Shown here one piece after another: positions 34,761 through 43,434 of a DNA stretch of 64,000 nt. The notes under the pieces are model-generated. The model saw only the letters and a program-made list of their open reading frames with translations. It had not been told where the DNA came from and did no database searches. Both the position numbers and the translations under genes were made by a program. Position 1 is the stretch's first letter; each line of letters starts with the position of its first letter. Origin of the DNA: LMUY01 sp964247705 (GTDB taxonomy: Bacteria > Pseudomonadota > Alphaproteobacteria > Acetobacterales > Acetobacteraceae); contig CAXTVQ010000002.1 in the NCBI GenBank assembly GCA_964247705.1, positions 1-64,000 of the forward strand, read 5' to 3'.

Positions 34761-35921
34761 ATGCGCATCGTAGACGTCCGCGAGGTCACCGCACCGATCG
34801 CGTCGAGCATCGCCAACGCATACATCGATTTCTCGAAGATGACGCTCTCGCTCGTTGCCGTCGTCACGGACGTGGTGCGGGACGGGCGGACGGTGATCGG
34901 CTACGGCTTCAACTCCAACGGCCGCTACGGCCAGGGCGGCCTGATCCGCGAGCGCTTCGCCCCCCGCCTGCTGGATGCCGACCCGGCGGCATTGCTGGAC
35001 ACGGCCGGCGAGACCCTGGACCCCGACCGGATCTGGGCCACGCTGATGAGGAACGAGAAGCCCGGCGGCCACGGCGAGCGCTCGGTCGCGGTCGGCACGA
35101 TCGACATGGCAGTCTGGGACGCCGTGGCCAAGATCGCCGGCAAACCGCTGTTCCGCCTGTTGGCCGAGCGGCACGGGCGCGAGGCCGACCCGCGCGTGTT
35201 CGTGTACGCGGCGGGCGGTTACTACTACCCCGGCAAAGGCATCGAGCAATTGCGCGCCGAGATGCGCAGCTACCTGGACCGCGGCTACACCGTGGTGAAG
35301 ATGAAGATCGGCAACGGCCTGGCCGAGGACCGCCCCCGCATCGAGGGTGTGCTGGCGGAGCTGGACGGCAAGGCCCGGCTGGCGGTGGACGCCAACGGCC
35401 GCCTCGGGCTGGAGGACGCCATCGCCTACGCCAAGATGCTGCGCGACTACCCCCTGTTCTGGTACGAGGAAGCCGGCGACCCGCTGGATTTCGCGTTGCA
35501 GGCCGCCCTCGCCGAATTCTATCCGGGGCCGATGGCGACCGGCGAGAACCTGTTCAGCCACCAGGACGCCCGCAACCTCCTGCGCTACGGCGGCATGCGC
35601 CCGGACCGCGACTGGCTGCAGTTCGACTGCGCGCTGTCCTACGGTCTGTGCGAATACCAGCGCACGCTGGCCGCACTCCAGGTGGCCGGGTGGTCGCCGG
35701 CGCGCTGCATCCCCCACGGTGGGCACCAGATGTCCCTCAACATCGCCGCCGGTCTCGGGCTTGGCGGCAACGAGAGCTACCCGGACCTGTTCCAACCCTA
35801 CGGCGGCTTCCCGGACGGGGTGCGCGTGGAGGACAGCCACATCGTCATGCCGGACCTGCCGGGGATCGGGTTCGAGGGTAAGGCGGACCTGATCCAGGTG
35901 ATGCGGGCACTTGCCGACTGA
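34761..35921 (+). CDS. tarD: D-tartrate dehydratase (enolase superfamily)
   Basis: Cytosolic Mg-dependent enzyme of 386 residues that dehydrates D(-)-tartrate to oxaloacetate. The sequence closely follows, from memory, the characterised Bradyrhizobium enzyme. The second lysine of the KMK motif (K182) is the expected base, with K180 before it. Metal ligands are D210, E236 and E262, and the acid/base histidine is H319 in IPHGGHQMS. The N-terminal capping domain (AYIDFSKMT) and the C-terminal LPGIGFEGK are also alike. GGAGG sits about 5 bases before the ATG. No tartrate transporter or regulator adjoins it; it appears to be a single-gene unit. Confidence 0.9.
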   Translation: MRIVDVREVTAPIASSIANAYIDFSKMTLSLVAVVTDVVRDGRTVIGYGFNSNGRYGQGGLIRERFAPRLLDADPAALLDTAGETLDPDRIWATLMRNEKPGGHGERSVAVGTIDMAVWDAVAKIAGKPLFRLLAERHGREADPRVFVYAAGGYYYPGKGIEQLRAEMRSYLDRGYTVVKMKIGNGLAEDRPRIEGVLAELDGKARLAVDANGRLGLEDAIAYAKMLRDYPLFWYEEAGDPLDFALQAALAEFYPGPMATGENLFSHQDARNLLRYGGMRPDRDWLQFDCALSYGLCEYQRTLAALQVAGWSPARCIPHGGHQMSLNIAAGLGLGGNESYPDLFQPYGGFPDGVRVEDSHIVMPDLPGIGFEGKADLIQVMRALAD

Positions 35922-35926
35922 ACCTC

Positions 35927-35957
35927 CTTCCTCTCCTGTCCTTCACGGGAGAGGAAG
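35927..35957. terminator. Hairpin between convergent tarD and MYG1 genes
   Basis: CTTCCTCTCCTG and CGGGAGAGGAAG form a 12-bp stem with one mismatched pair and a 7-base loop (TCCTTCA). It lies 5 bases after the tarD stop and 12 before the MYG1 stop, well placed to end both transcripts. It belongs to the CCTCTCCC/GGGAGAGG repeat family. Confidence 0.55.
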
Positions 35958-35968
35958 GCGAAGGCAGG

Positions 35969-36919
35969 CTAAGCCATCGCCTTGCGCGCCATCGCAATCG
36001 CCCCGTCCCGCGAGCGGGCCGCGCCCACGAAGCGCCGCAGATGCACGAACACCGCATCGGGCACGCCCGTCTGCTCCGCCAGGGCCGCCCCTTCCAGCCC
36101 GGCCCAGGCTTCCGGCAACGGCAGGCGCTGACCGAACGAGCCGGGTTCGGGCGGCATCGTGTCCAGCATCCAGTTACCGTTGGACGCCGGCGAGACGGTG
36201 AACAACACCGGCAGGTCGTGCTTGAACACGGCGTTCTTCCACGGCATGCCGCGGTCCAGCACCAAGATGTGGCTGTTCTCCCCGGCCGAATGCGCCGCCA
36301 GCACCAGCCCGTCGGCCACCATGCGGGCGCGCAGGCTGTCCACCCGGCGCCGCAACACCGCTTCGGCCAAGGCCGCCGCATCGAGAAAGGCAGCGTCCCC
36401 CGCAGTGGGACCGTTCGCCGCCGGGTCGTCCCAGGGCGGGTTGCAGTCCGAGATCAGCGCCGCAAGTCCGAACGGGTCGTCCGTGGCCGGGCCGGCGATG
36501 GCGACGCCGTTGTCCACCTCGTCGATATGCAGCACCAGCCGTGCATCCAGATCGGCGGCGATCGCCTCCGCGAACCCCACGGCGCTCGGCGGCAGCAGGG
36601 CCGAGACGGCGCGGACGCCGTAGGTCTGCCATACCAGCCCCGCCGAGGAGAACGGCAACCCGCTCGCCCGCACCGGCGCGCCACGCTGATGGTGGTCGAA
36701 GCGGTTGGCGGCGGCGTCGAACTGCATGCCCACGTCCCACACCACGGCGCCGCTGCCGATCAACGCCGGGTCCCGCGTACGGAGCAGGGTGTGGTCCTGG
36801 CCGGGTGCACGCACCCCCAGGGCCAACCGCAGCACGGCATAGGCGAACACCTCGTCGCAGTGGAACTTCCCACTATGGGTCACCAGGATCGGCTTGGACG
36901 GCGTCGGCATGTCGTTCAT
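35969..36919 (-). CDS. MYG1-family (UPF0160) exonuclease-like protein
   Basis: Soluble protein of 316 residues in the MYG1 branch of the DHH/DHHA1-like phosphoesterases. The metal-binding residues are visible: H15, H20 and D22 in THSGKFHCDEVFA, D62 in VVWDVG and D75-H76-H77 in RFDHHQRG. The eukaryotic homologue MYG1 is a 3'-5' RNA exonuclease of nucleus and mitochondria; the bacterial role is not settled. It is the last gene of the rpmI-rplT-pheST operon and overlaps pheT by 4 bases. Confidence 0.88.
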   Translation of the reverse strand: MNDMPTPSKPILVTHSGKFHCDEVFAYAVLRLALGVRAPGQDHTLLRTRDPALIGSGAVVWDVGMQFDAAANRFDHHQRGAPVRASGLPFSSAGLVWQTYGVRAVSALLPPSAVGFAEAIAADLDARLVLHIDEVDNGVAIAGPATDDPFGLAALISDCNPPWDDPAANGPTAGDAAFLDAAALAEAVLRRRVDSLRARMVADGLVLAAHSAGENSHILVLDRGMPWKNAVFKHDLPVLFTVSPASNGNWMLDTMPPEPGSFGQRLPLPEAWAGLEGAALAEQTGVPDAVFVHLRRFVGAARSRDGAIAMARKAMA

Positions 36920-39366
36920 CCCCGCAACACCGCGCCCGTTGCCTTGGCCGCAGCCTCGACCACCTTGGCGGCCAGCGCCTCGATGGCGGCGTCGGTCAGC
37001 GTGGCCTCCCGCGGCTGGATCACCACCTCGACGGCAAGCGACTTCTTGCCGTCCGCAACGTGCTCGCCGGTATACACGTCGAACAGCGCTGCGGATGCGA
37101 TCAGGGCGCGGTCGGCCCCCCGCACGGCACGCAGCAAGGCCTCGGCCGTGACCGACACATCCACCACGAAGGCAAAATCCCGCCGCAACGGCTGGAACGC
37201 CGGCAGGTCCGGCGGCGCTTTCTTGCGGCGTTTCGGCTCCGGCACCGCATCCAGCCGCACCTCGAACGCAACCGCCGGCGCCGGCAGGTCCAGCGCCGCC
37301 AGCACGCTTGGATGCAGTTCGCCGAAATGCGCCAGCACCAGCTTCGGCCCCTGCCGCACCGTGCCCGACCGGCCCGGGTGATAATGGCCAGGGGCGTCTG
37401 GCGTGACGCTCAAGCTCTCCAGCGGCAGGCCGAGCGCCGCCAGAACCGCCAGCACGTCCGCCTTGGCACTCAGCGCGTCGGGCGGCGCCCCCGCCGTCCA
37501 GCTGCGCGGCGCCGGGCCGTAACGCAATCCCGCGGCAAGCACCTGCTGCGACGTCTCGGCAAAAGCCGGACCGACCTCGAACAGGCCGCCGGAAGGCAGG
37601 CCGCGCGCCACGTTGCGGGCGGCCGCGGGCACCAGGGTTGCCAATGGCGTGGGCCGCATCTGGTCCAGATCGGCCGCGATCGGGTTGCTCAGGCGCAGCA
37701 ACTCGGACGCATCGCCGAACAGCGCCGCCCGCTCATGCGCCACGAACGAGAAGGTGACGCATTCCAGCATGCCCCGGCTGGCCAGCGTCCGGCGCGTGGT
37801 CGCAGCGCGGACCTGGCGCGGCGTGTAGGTGGCGAGCGGCACCGGCGCCACGGCCGGCATCGAGACCGGCGGCACGCTGTCCAGCCCGCGCAGGCGCAGG
37901 ACCTCCTCCACCAGGTCGGCCTCCGGCTCGGCGACCTTGCACCCGGCGGTGGCTGCCAGCGCCCGCTCCGGCAACAACGCCGGCGCCTGGTCCAGCCCGC
38001 CCAACCCGGCGACGTCGTTGCGCCACGGCGGCACTGCCACCGTCACCCGCTCCGTATCGCGGGAGCGCACGGTGAAGCCCAAACGCTCGAGCGACTGCAC
38101 GGCCTCGGCTTGCGGCACGGCCAGGCCGCCCAATCCGCGCAACCGCTCGAACCGCAATGTCGCCTCCCGCTGCCAGGCCGGCTCCTGCCCCGCCTCGACG
38201 ACCTCGCTCGGCTCGCCGCCGCACAAGTCCATCACCAGGCTCGTCGCGGCGTCCAGGCCAGCCGGCAGCAGGCTGGGATCGATCCCGCGCTCGAACCGGC
38301 TACGCGCGTCCGAGATGATGTCGTGCCGGCGTCCGCTCAGGGCGACCGCGACCGGGTCGAACAACGCGCACTCGATGAACACGCAGGTCGTTTCGTCCGT
38401 GCTGCCGGTCGCCTCGCCGCCGATCACGCCGGCAAGCGACTGCACGCCGGCCGCGTCCGCGATGGCGCAATCCTCGGGGCCGACGATGTAGTCGCGGCCG
38501 TTCAGCGCCCGGAAACTCTCGCCGGCGCCGGGCCGGAACACCAGTTCGCCCCCCTGCACCCGGTCCGCGTCGAACACGTGCAGTGGGCGGCCGAGGTCGA
38601 TGGTGAAGAAATTGGTGATGTCCACCAGCGCGCTGATCGGACGCAGGCCGATGGAGCGGAGGCGGCGCTGCAGCCAGTCGGGGCTTGGCCCGTTCCGCAC
38701 GCCGCGCACGGTGCGCCCGAGCACCCAGCGGCAAGCCGGGTGCAGGGTGCGCCAGCGGATCGCGGACGGGAACCGCCCCCGCACCGGCGCCGGCGACCAC
38801 GGCGCCAGGGTGCCCATCCCGGCGGCCGCGAGGTCCCGTGCCACGCCGCGCACGGCGAGCGCGTCGCCACGGTTGGGAGTGACCGCGATCTCGATCACCG
38901 GGTCATCCAGCCCGGCGAACACCGGATAAGGCGTGCCTACCGGGGCGTCTTCGGGCAGGTCGGCGATGCCGTCATGCTCCTCGCCCAACCCCATCTCGCG
39001 GTAGGACAGCAGCATCCCCGCCGACTGCACGCCGCGGATCTCGCCCACTTTCAACACCGTGTTCAGCCCGGGGATATGGCTGCCCGGCGGCGCGAACACC
39101 GCCTTCATGCCCGCGCGCGCGTTGGGGGCGCCGCATACCACCGTCACGATCCCGGCGCCGGTATCCACGGTGCACACGCGCAACCGGTCGGCGTTCGGGT
39201 GCTGCACCGCCGCTTGCACATGCGCCACGCGGAACGGGGCGAGCGCCGCACCGGCATCCTCCACGCCCTCCAGCTCGAGCCCGACGCGGGTGAGCGTGTC
39301 CGTCAGCGCGCCGAGCGGCTGGTCCGTCTGCAGATGCGTCTTCAGCCAGGACAGCGTGAACTTCAC
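36916..39366 (-). CDS. pheT: Phenylalanyl-tRNA synthetase beta subunit
   Basis: Beta chain of the alpha2-beta2 PheRS, 816 residues, starting at GTG 39366, which overlaps the pheS stop (GTGA). Domains in order: an EMAP/OB-like tRNA-binding domain (about 40-150), B3/B4 editing domain, B5 domain, synthetase-like core and C-terminal FDX-ACB anticodon-binding domain (FQPLRRDFAFVVDV). After the B5 motif PPWRNDV there are about 25 extra residues (GLGGLDQAPALLPERALAAT and a few more) before the usual EADLVEEVLRL. I believe relatives share this insert. The enzyme charges tRNA-Phe and edits mischarged Tyr. Confidence 0.95.
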   Translation of the reverse strand: MKFTLSWLKTHLQTDQPLGALTDTLTRVGLELEGVEDAGAALAPFRVAHVQAAVQHPNADRLRVCTVDTGAGIVTVVCGAPNARAGMKAVFAPPGSHIPGLNTVLKVGEIRGVQSAGMLLSYREMGLGEEHDGIADLPEDAPVGTPYPVFAGLDDPVIEIAVTPNRGDALAVRGVARDLAAAGMGTLAPWSPAPVRGRFPSAIRWRTLHPACRWVLGRTVRGVRNGPSPDWLQRRLRSIGLRPISALVDITNFFTIDLGRPLHVFDADRVQGGELVFRPGAGESFRALNGRDYIVGPEDCAIADAAGVQSLAGVIGGEATGSTDETTCVFIECALFDPVAVALSGRRHDIISDARSRFERGIDPSLLPAGLDAATSLVMDLCGGEPSEVVEAGQEPAWQREATLRFERLRGLGGLAVPQAEAVQSLERLGFTVRSRDTERVTVAVPPWRNDVAGLGGLDQAPALLPERALAATAGCKVAEPEADLVEEVLRLRGLDSVPPVSMPAVAPVPLATYTPRQVRAATTRRTLASRGMLECVTFSFVAHERAALFGDASELLRLSNPIAADLDQMRPTPLATLVPAAARNVARGLPSGGLFEVGPAFAETSQQVLAAGLRYGPAPRSWTAGAPPDALSAKADVLAVLAALGLPLESLSVTPDAPGHYHPGRSGTVRQGPKLVLAHFGELHPSVLAALDLPAPAVAFEVRLDAVPEPKRRKKAPPDLPAFQPLRRDFAFVVDVSVTAEALLRAVRGADRALIASAALFDVYTGEHVADGKKSLAVEVVIQPREATLTDAAIEALAAKVVEAAAKATGAVLRG

Positions 39367-40433
39367 GGCGCCACACCCTCGTGCAAAGCGACGGGCGCGA
39401 GCGGGTTGAAGCCGTAATGGCGCAGCCAGCGGATGTCGCTCTCGTAGAATGGGCGGAGGTCGGGGATGCCGTATTTCAGCATCGCCACCCGCTCCACGCC
39501 CATGCCGAACGCGAACCCCTGCCAAACGCGCGGATCGATGCCGCAATTGGCCAGCACGCGCGGATGCACCATGCCGCTGCCCAGGATCTCCAGCCAGTCG
39601 CCGCCGCCGCCAAGCTCGCCGGTGCGGCGGTTCCAGCCGATATCGACCTCCATCGAGGGTTCGGTGAACGGGAAGTAGGACGACCGGAACCGCACGGGCA
39701 GCGTGGCAATGCCGAAGAAGGTGCGCAGGAAGTCGATCAGGCAGCCCTTCAGGTGGCCCAGCGTGAGATTGCGGTCGATCGCGATACCCTCGCACTGGTG
39801 GAACATCGGCGAGTGCGTGGCGTCGTGGTCGGCGCGGTAGGTGCGGCCGGGCGCGATCACCCGCAAGGGCGGCTCGCCACCGAGCATGGAGATGATCTGC
39901 ACGTTGGAGGTGTGGGTGCGCAGTACGAGCGGATGGCCGTCGCGCGTTCCGGGCAGGTAGAACGTGTCCATCTCGGTGCGCGCCGGGTGGTGCGCCGGGA
40001 TGTTGAGTGCCGCGAAATTGTGCCACGCGGTCTCGATGTCCGGCCCTTCGCCGACGCGGAACCCCATGGCGCCGAAGATCGCCGCCATCTCCTCCATCGT
40101 GCGGCTGATCGGGTGGATCAGCCCCGGCGTCTCGGGCGGCGGCGGCAGCGTGACATCGATCCGCTCGGCCGCAAGCCGTGCATCGAGCGCCGCCCTGTCG
40201 AGTGCCGAGCGACGTGTCTCGATGGCGGCGGTGATGCCATCGCGCAGCCGGTTCAGCGCAGCGCCCCGTTCGCGCCGTTCCTCCGGGGTGGCGCGGCCCA
40301 GCGCCTTCAGCATGGCGGTGAGCTGGCCCGACTTACCCAGCACGCCGACACGGACTGCATCGAGCGCGCGCAGGTCATTGGCGCCGGCCAGGGCGGCCTC
40401 GGTCTCGGCTTGGAGGGTGTCGAGGTCGGTCAT
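39363..40433 (-). CDS. pheS: Phenylalanyl-tRNA synthetase alpha subunit
   Basis: Catalytic alpha chain of PheRS, 356 residues. It has an N-terminal coiled coil (about 1-85), which contacts tRNA, and a class II synthetase core. Motif 2 is in THSPMFHQCEGIAID and motif 3 in FGMGVERVAMLKYGI. It is translationally coupled to pheT by a 4-base overlap. Upstream, a 126-base gap carrying a double palindrome separates it from the small secreted-protein gene. No Phe-rich leader peptide or T-box is evident. Confidence 0.96.
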   Translation of the reverse strand: MTDLDTLQAETEAALAGANDLRALDAVRVGVLGKSGQLTAMLKALGRATPEERRERGAALNRLRDGITAAIETRRSALDRAALDARLAAERIDVTLPPPPETPGLIHPISRTMEEMAAIFGAMGFRVGEGPDIETAWHNFAALNIPAHHPARTEMDTFYLPGTRDGHPLVLRTHTSNVQIISMLGGEPPLRVIAPGRTYRADHDATHSPMFHQCEGIAIDRNLTLGHLKGCLIDFLRTFFGIATLPVRFRSSYFPFTEPSMEVDIGWNRRTGELGGGGDWLEILGSGMVHPRVLANCGIDPRVWQGFAFGMGVERVAMLKYGIPDLRPFYESDIRWLRHYGFNPLAPVALHEGVAP

Positions 40434-40470
40434 TTCATGTCACTATGAAGTCGAGGTGAAAAAACACGCT

Positions 40471-40577
40471 CCTCTCCCTCGTCCGTCCTTAACGGGAGAG
40501 GGTCGGGGTAAGGGCCAGCCGTGCACGGATCTTAGGAGCTTGGGTAAGCTTTCGCACCCTCACCCCGGCCCTCTCCC
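40471..40577. repeat. Composite palindromic repeat between pheS and the upstream gene
   Basis: A local hairpin (CCTCTCC at 40471-40477 with GGAGAGG at 40495-40501) overlaps one arm of a longer inverted repeat. That repeat pairs 40494-40514 with 40557-40577 (21 bases, two mismatches; core GGGAGAGGG-CGGGGT-AGGG). The CGGGGTGAGGG extension recurs at 62375. The outer arm encodes the end of the upstream protein. Confidence 0.65.
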
Positions 40578-41018
40578 GCCCGCGGCGGAAGGAGAAGACT
40601 GGGCCGGCCCTCCGCCGAACGCCTTGTAGCTGGCCATCTTCGCCACATACGCGGTCATCAGGTCGGCCGTAACCGCACCCTCCGTGCCATCCGCACGGCC
40701 ATAGAAGAACGCCTGCATCTTCTCCGGCGCGGACAGGTCGGTCACCAGCATCGTGACGCCATCCTGCCGGCGGAACCAGGCGAGGAACACCGCACGCCCG
40801 TCCAGCACCGGCCCGCCCGGCCGGCCCGTCACGTCGAAGCCGTAACGCTGGATGTAGTCGGCCAGATCGTGCAGGAACCCGGCGTCGTCCGCCGGGCCGA
40901 TCCGCAACGTCACCACGCCAAGCGGCGGGCCCAAGTTCTGCGGCTGCGCCCGTGCCGGGAGCGCAGACAGCAACAACGCCGCCAGCCCGCAGACCAGTAC
41001 GGGCCGCCGGCGCAGCAT
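40560..41018 (-). CDS. Small secreted protein of unknown function
   Basis: Protein of 152 residues with a clear signal peptide, likely cut after LPARA (about residue 24). The mature part is mixed alpha/beta with no cysteines and includes DAGFLHDLADYIQRYGFDVTG and a YGRADGTEGAVTADL stretch. I do not recognise a family. It starts 3 bases after the rplT stop and so is probably part of the rpmI-rplT-pheST operon, an odd place for an exported protein. The last dozen residues (SSPSAAGGRGPG) are encoded by a palindromic repeat, so the original stop may have been lost. Confidence 0.7.
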   Translation of the reverse strand: MLRRRPVLVCGLAALLLSALPARAQPQNLGPPLGVVTLRIGPADDAGFLHDLADYIQRYGFDVTGRPGGPVLDGRAVFLAWFRRQDGVTMLVTDLSAPEKMQAFFYGRADGTEGAVTADLMTAYVAKMASYKAFGGGPAQSSPSAAGGRGPG

Positions 41019-41021
41019 GGC

Positions 41022-41381
41022 TCAGACGGCCAGCGAGGCCTTCACCTTCTCCACCACGGAGGCAAACGCCGCCGGGTCGTCGAAGGCGAGTGCGGAGAGC
41101 ACCTTGCGGTCCATCTCGATGCCGGCCTTGTTCAGCCCGTCGATAAATCGGCTATACGTTATCCCGTGCTCGCGCACCGCCGCGTTGATACGCGTGATCC
41201 ACAGGCCGCGGAACTCGCGCTTCTTCACCCGCCGGTCGCGGTAGGCATATTGCAGGCTCTTCTCGAGCCGCTCCAGCGCAATACGGTAGTTGGTCGAGCT
41301 GCGGCCGACGAAGCCCTTGCTCTGCTCCAGAACCTTCTTGTGCCGGGCGTGGGTGGTTACACCCCGTTTGACGCGTGCCAT
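41022..41381 (-). CDS. rplT: 50S ribosomal protein L20
   Basis: Large-subunit protein of 119 residues, the normal length, needed early in 50S assembly. The conserved start MARVKRGVTTHARHKKVL and the RGLWITRINAAVREHG block are intact. GGAG lies 7 bases before the ATG. It follows rpmI by 12 bases. L20 represses its own operon by mRNA binding in several bacteria; I cannot see the operator here. Confidence 0.98.
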   Translation of the reverse strand: MARVKRGVTTHARHKKVLEQSKGFVGRSSTNYRIALERLEKSLQYAYRDRRVKKREFRGLWITRINAAVREHGITYSRFIDGLNKAGIEMDRKVLSALAFDDPAAFASVVEKVKASLAV

Positions 41382-41393
41382 GGGTGCTGCTCC

Positions 41394-41597
41394 TTAGCCG
41401 AGGCCGTAGGGGGCCCACTGCTTGACGGTCAGGCCGTCCGCATGGGTCATCGTCTGGTTGCCGCGCGCCGAGCGCTTCATCTTTTGCGTGCGCTTGATCA
41501 GCCCATGGCGCTTGCCGCAGGGGCCGGAGATCACCTTGCCGGTCGCACTGATCTTGAATCGCTTCTTGACCGACGACTTCGTCTTCATCTTGGGCAT
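41394..41597 (-). CDS. rpmI: 50S ribosomal protein L35
   Basis: Large-subunit protein of 67 residues with the standard start MPKMKTKSSVKKRFK and GKRHGLIKRT. AAGGAG lies 5 bases before the ATG. In many bacteria infC lies directly upstream; here the upstream neighbour is dapF in the opposite direction, so this operon must start in the 143-base gap at 41598-41740. Confidence 0.97.
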   Translation of the reverse strand: MPKMKTKSSVKKRFKISATGKVISGPCGKRHGLIKRTQKMKRSARGNQTMTHADGLTVKQWAPYGLG

Positions 41598-41703
41598 TTA
41601 CATCTCCTTCATACCGGACCTGCTGGGTAGCAACGCAGGCGTCGCGGCCGGGCATGCCCATCCAGGCCCGGCTCGCTGACTATGCGCGGGGTGTAGCCCC
41701 CGC

Positions 41704-41732
41704 TTACCCTGTAATCAAGCCCAGGCTATAAG
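41704..41732 (+). promoter_or_regulatory. Candidate promoter for a leaderless dapF mRNA
   Basis: TATAAG (41727-41732) is a good -10 match, with a weak -35 TTACCC 17 bases upstream. The expected start of transcription is about 41739-41740, immediately before the dapF ATG at 41741. No Shine-Dalgarno precedes that ATG. The evidence is the motif and its position only. Confidence 0.4.
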
Positions 41733-41740
41733 CCGCCCCC

Positions 41741-42550
41741 ATGGGGATCCCCTTCCACAAGATGCACGGCGCCGGGAACGATTTCGTGGTGCTCGACGCA
41801 AGAACCACCGGCCCCGGGTTCAGCCGCGCCCGCATCGCCGCCCTCGCCGACCGCCATTTCGGCATCGGTTGCGACCAGGTCATCGTCATCACCGCCGAAC
41901 CCGGCGCCGACGCCCGGCTGCGCTTCTTCAATCCCGACGGCGGCGAGGCCGGCGCCTGCGGCAACGGCACGCGCTGCGCCGCGGACCTGCTGATGCGCGG
42001 CGCCGGCCGCCCGTCGCTAACATTGCGCACCCAAGCCGGCGACCTGGCCGCCCGCCGCATGCCGGACGGGCAAGTGCAGGTGGACATGGGCCCTGCCCGG
42101 TTCGGCTGGGCGGACATACCGCTCTCCAGCCCCGCCGATACGCTGCATCTCGACCTGCCCGGGGACCCGGCGGCCGTATCCATGGGCAATCCGCACGCGA
42201 CCTTCTTCGGCGACGTGCTGGACCAGGCGGACGCAATCGGCCCGGCGCTGCAACAGCACGCGATGTTCCCCGAGGGCGTCAACGCCGGGTTCGCGCAGGT
42301 GCAGGGCGACAACCGTATCCGCCTCCGCGTTTGGGAGCGTGGCGCCGGGCTGACCCTGGCATGCGGCTCGGGCGCCTGCGCGGCCCTGGTGAACGCGAGC
42401 CGGCGCGGCTTGGTCGGGCGCAGCGCCACGGTGATCGTGGACGGCGGCGCGCTCGATATCACATGGCGTGACGACGGCCATGTCGAGATGACCGGCCCAG
42501 CCGCCACGACATTCGAAGGTGAGTTCGACCTCGACGCCTACCCGGCCTGA
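41741..42550 (+). CDS. dapF: Diaminopimelate epimerase
   Basis: Converts LL-diaminopimelate to the meso form for lysine and peptidoglycan synthesis. The 269 residues carry both active-site cysteine blocks, GACGNGTRC and ACGSGAC, and the N-terminal FHKMHGAGNDFVVLD. Length is normal. It heads a plus-strand run: dapF, a secreted protein, mtaB, ftsY and a hydrolase. The start appears leaderless (no Shine-Dalgarno, -10-like box 8 bases upstream). Confidence 0.97.
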   Translation: MGIPFHKMHGAGNDFVVLDARTTGPGFSRARIAALADRHFGIGCDQVIVITAEPGADARLRFFNPDGGEAGACGNGTRCAADLLMRGAGRPSLTLRTQAGDLAARRMPDGQVQVDMGPARFGWADIPLSSPADTLHLDLPGDPAAVSMGNPHATFFGDVLDQADAIGPALQQHAMFPEGVNAGFAQVQGDNRIRLRVWERGAGLTLACGSGACAALVNASRRGLVGRSATVIVDGGALDITWRDDGHVEMTGPAATTFEGEFDLDAYPA

Positions 42551-42596
42551 CACCTGGTTTCAGCACCGGCCCCACCACAAAAGGACACGACTGGGC

Positions 42597-43433
42597 ATGG
42601 ACCTACGCCGACCTCTCGCCGCCTTGCTCCTGGTTGCCGGCCCTGCCGCCGCGCAAGGCGCCTCGCCCCCCGCCGGCACGACCCCGCAAGCGGGCGCCCC
42701 GCCTGCTCTAGCGGCTGCCCAAGCGCCCGCCCAGAGCCCTAGCTCCCCCACGCTCGGCGCGCCCACTCCGACTGCATCGGCCCCTAGCACGGCCGCTCCG
42801 ATGCCGGACCCTTTGATGTCGCCGGATCTCCAGGCGCAAGGCAGCAATGGCCACCCTCCGACCCTCGCCACCCTGGTGCAGCAACCCACCTGGCAGGATC
42901 CGGTGCTCGCCGCCGCCCGGGCGCAGGCCAAGCAGCTTCCCGGCGAGTGCGCCGCCGCCAGCTTCAAGGCCACCGGCAACCTGACGATCTACGCGCCGGC
43001 CCAGTTCAACGCCCAGGGTGCGTTGACCCAGGGTATCTGGAGCGAGCGCGTCGACGAGACCGGGTGCGGCGCGCCACGTCAGCTCAACGTGCTGACGGTC
43101 TTGCAACCCGGCACCGCGCCGGCGCGCATCCCCACCATGCCGGGCTCTACGCACGCCGACCCGTCCACGCAAAAGAGCGCGCTGCAATACGCCCAGGCGG
43201 TCGCCATCCGCGCCTCCCCGCCGAACTGCCATACGCAGAGCTTCGTCAACACGCGGTTCGACGGCTTCACCGGCCTGCCCGACCCCGAGATCACCGATGG
43301 ACGGCAAAGCAGGGCCTGGCGCGAAGTGTGGACGCTGTATGCCTGCGGCAGCACCTACGAGATCGAGTTGACGTTCACGCCGAACCCGAAGGGCATGCAG
43401 CTGGTCGGGACCAACCCCGTCAAGCGGTCCTGA
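42597..43433 (+). CDS. Secreted Pro/Ala-rich protein of unknown function
   Basis: Exported protein of 278 residues. A signal peptide (cut near AAA-QG, about residue 20) is followed by a low-complexity Pro/Ala/Ser/Thr linker to about residue 85, then a globular part with four cysteines (in GECAAAS, ETGCGAP, PNCHTQ and LYACGS) that could form two disulfides. The C-terminal part has REVWTLYACGSTYEIELTF. I do not recognise the family. ATG 42597 has AAAGGA upstream at about 11 bases. It ends one base before mtaB, so it is in the dapF-ftsY operon. Confidence 0.72.
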   Translation: MDLRRPLAALLLVAGPAAAQGASPPAGTTPQAGAPPALAAAQAPAQSPSSPTLGAPTPTASAPSTAAPMPDPLMSPDLQAQGSNGHPPTLATLVQQPTWQDPVLAAARAQAKQLPGECAAASFKATGNLTIYAPAQFNAQGALTQGIWSERVDETGCGAPRQLNVLTVLQPGTAPARIPTMPGSTHADPSTQKSALQYAQAVAIRASPPNCHTQSFVNTRFDGFTGLPDPEITDGRQSRAWREVWTLYACGSTYEIELTFTPNPKGMQLVGTNPVKRS

Positions 43434-43434
43434 G

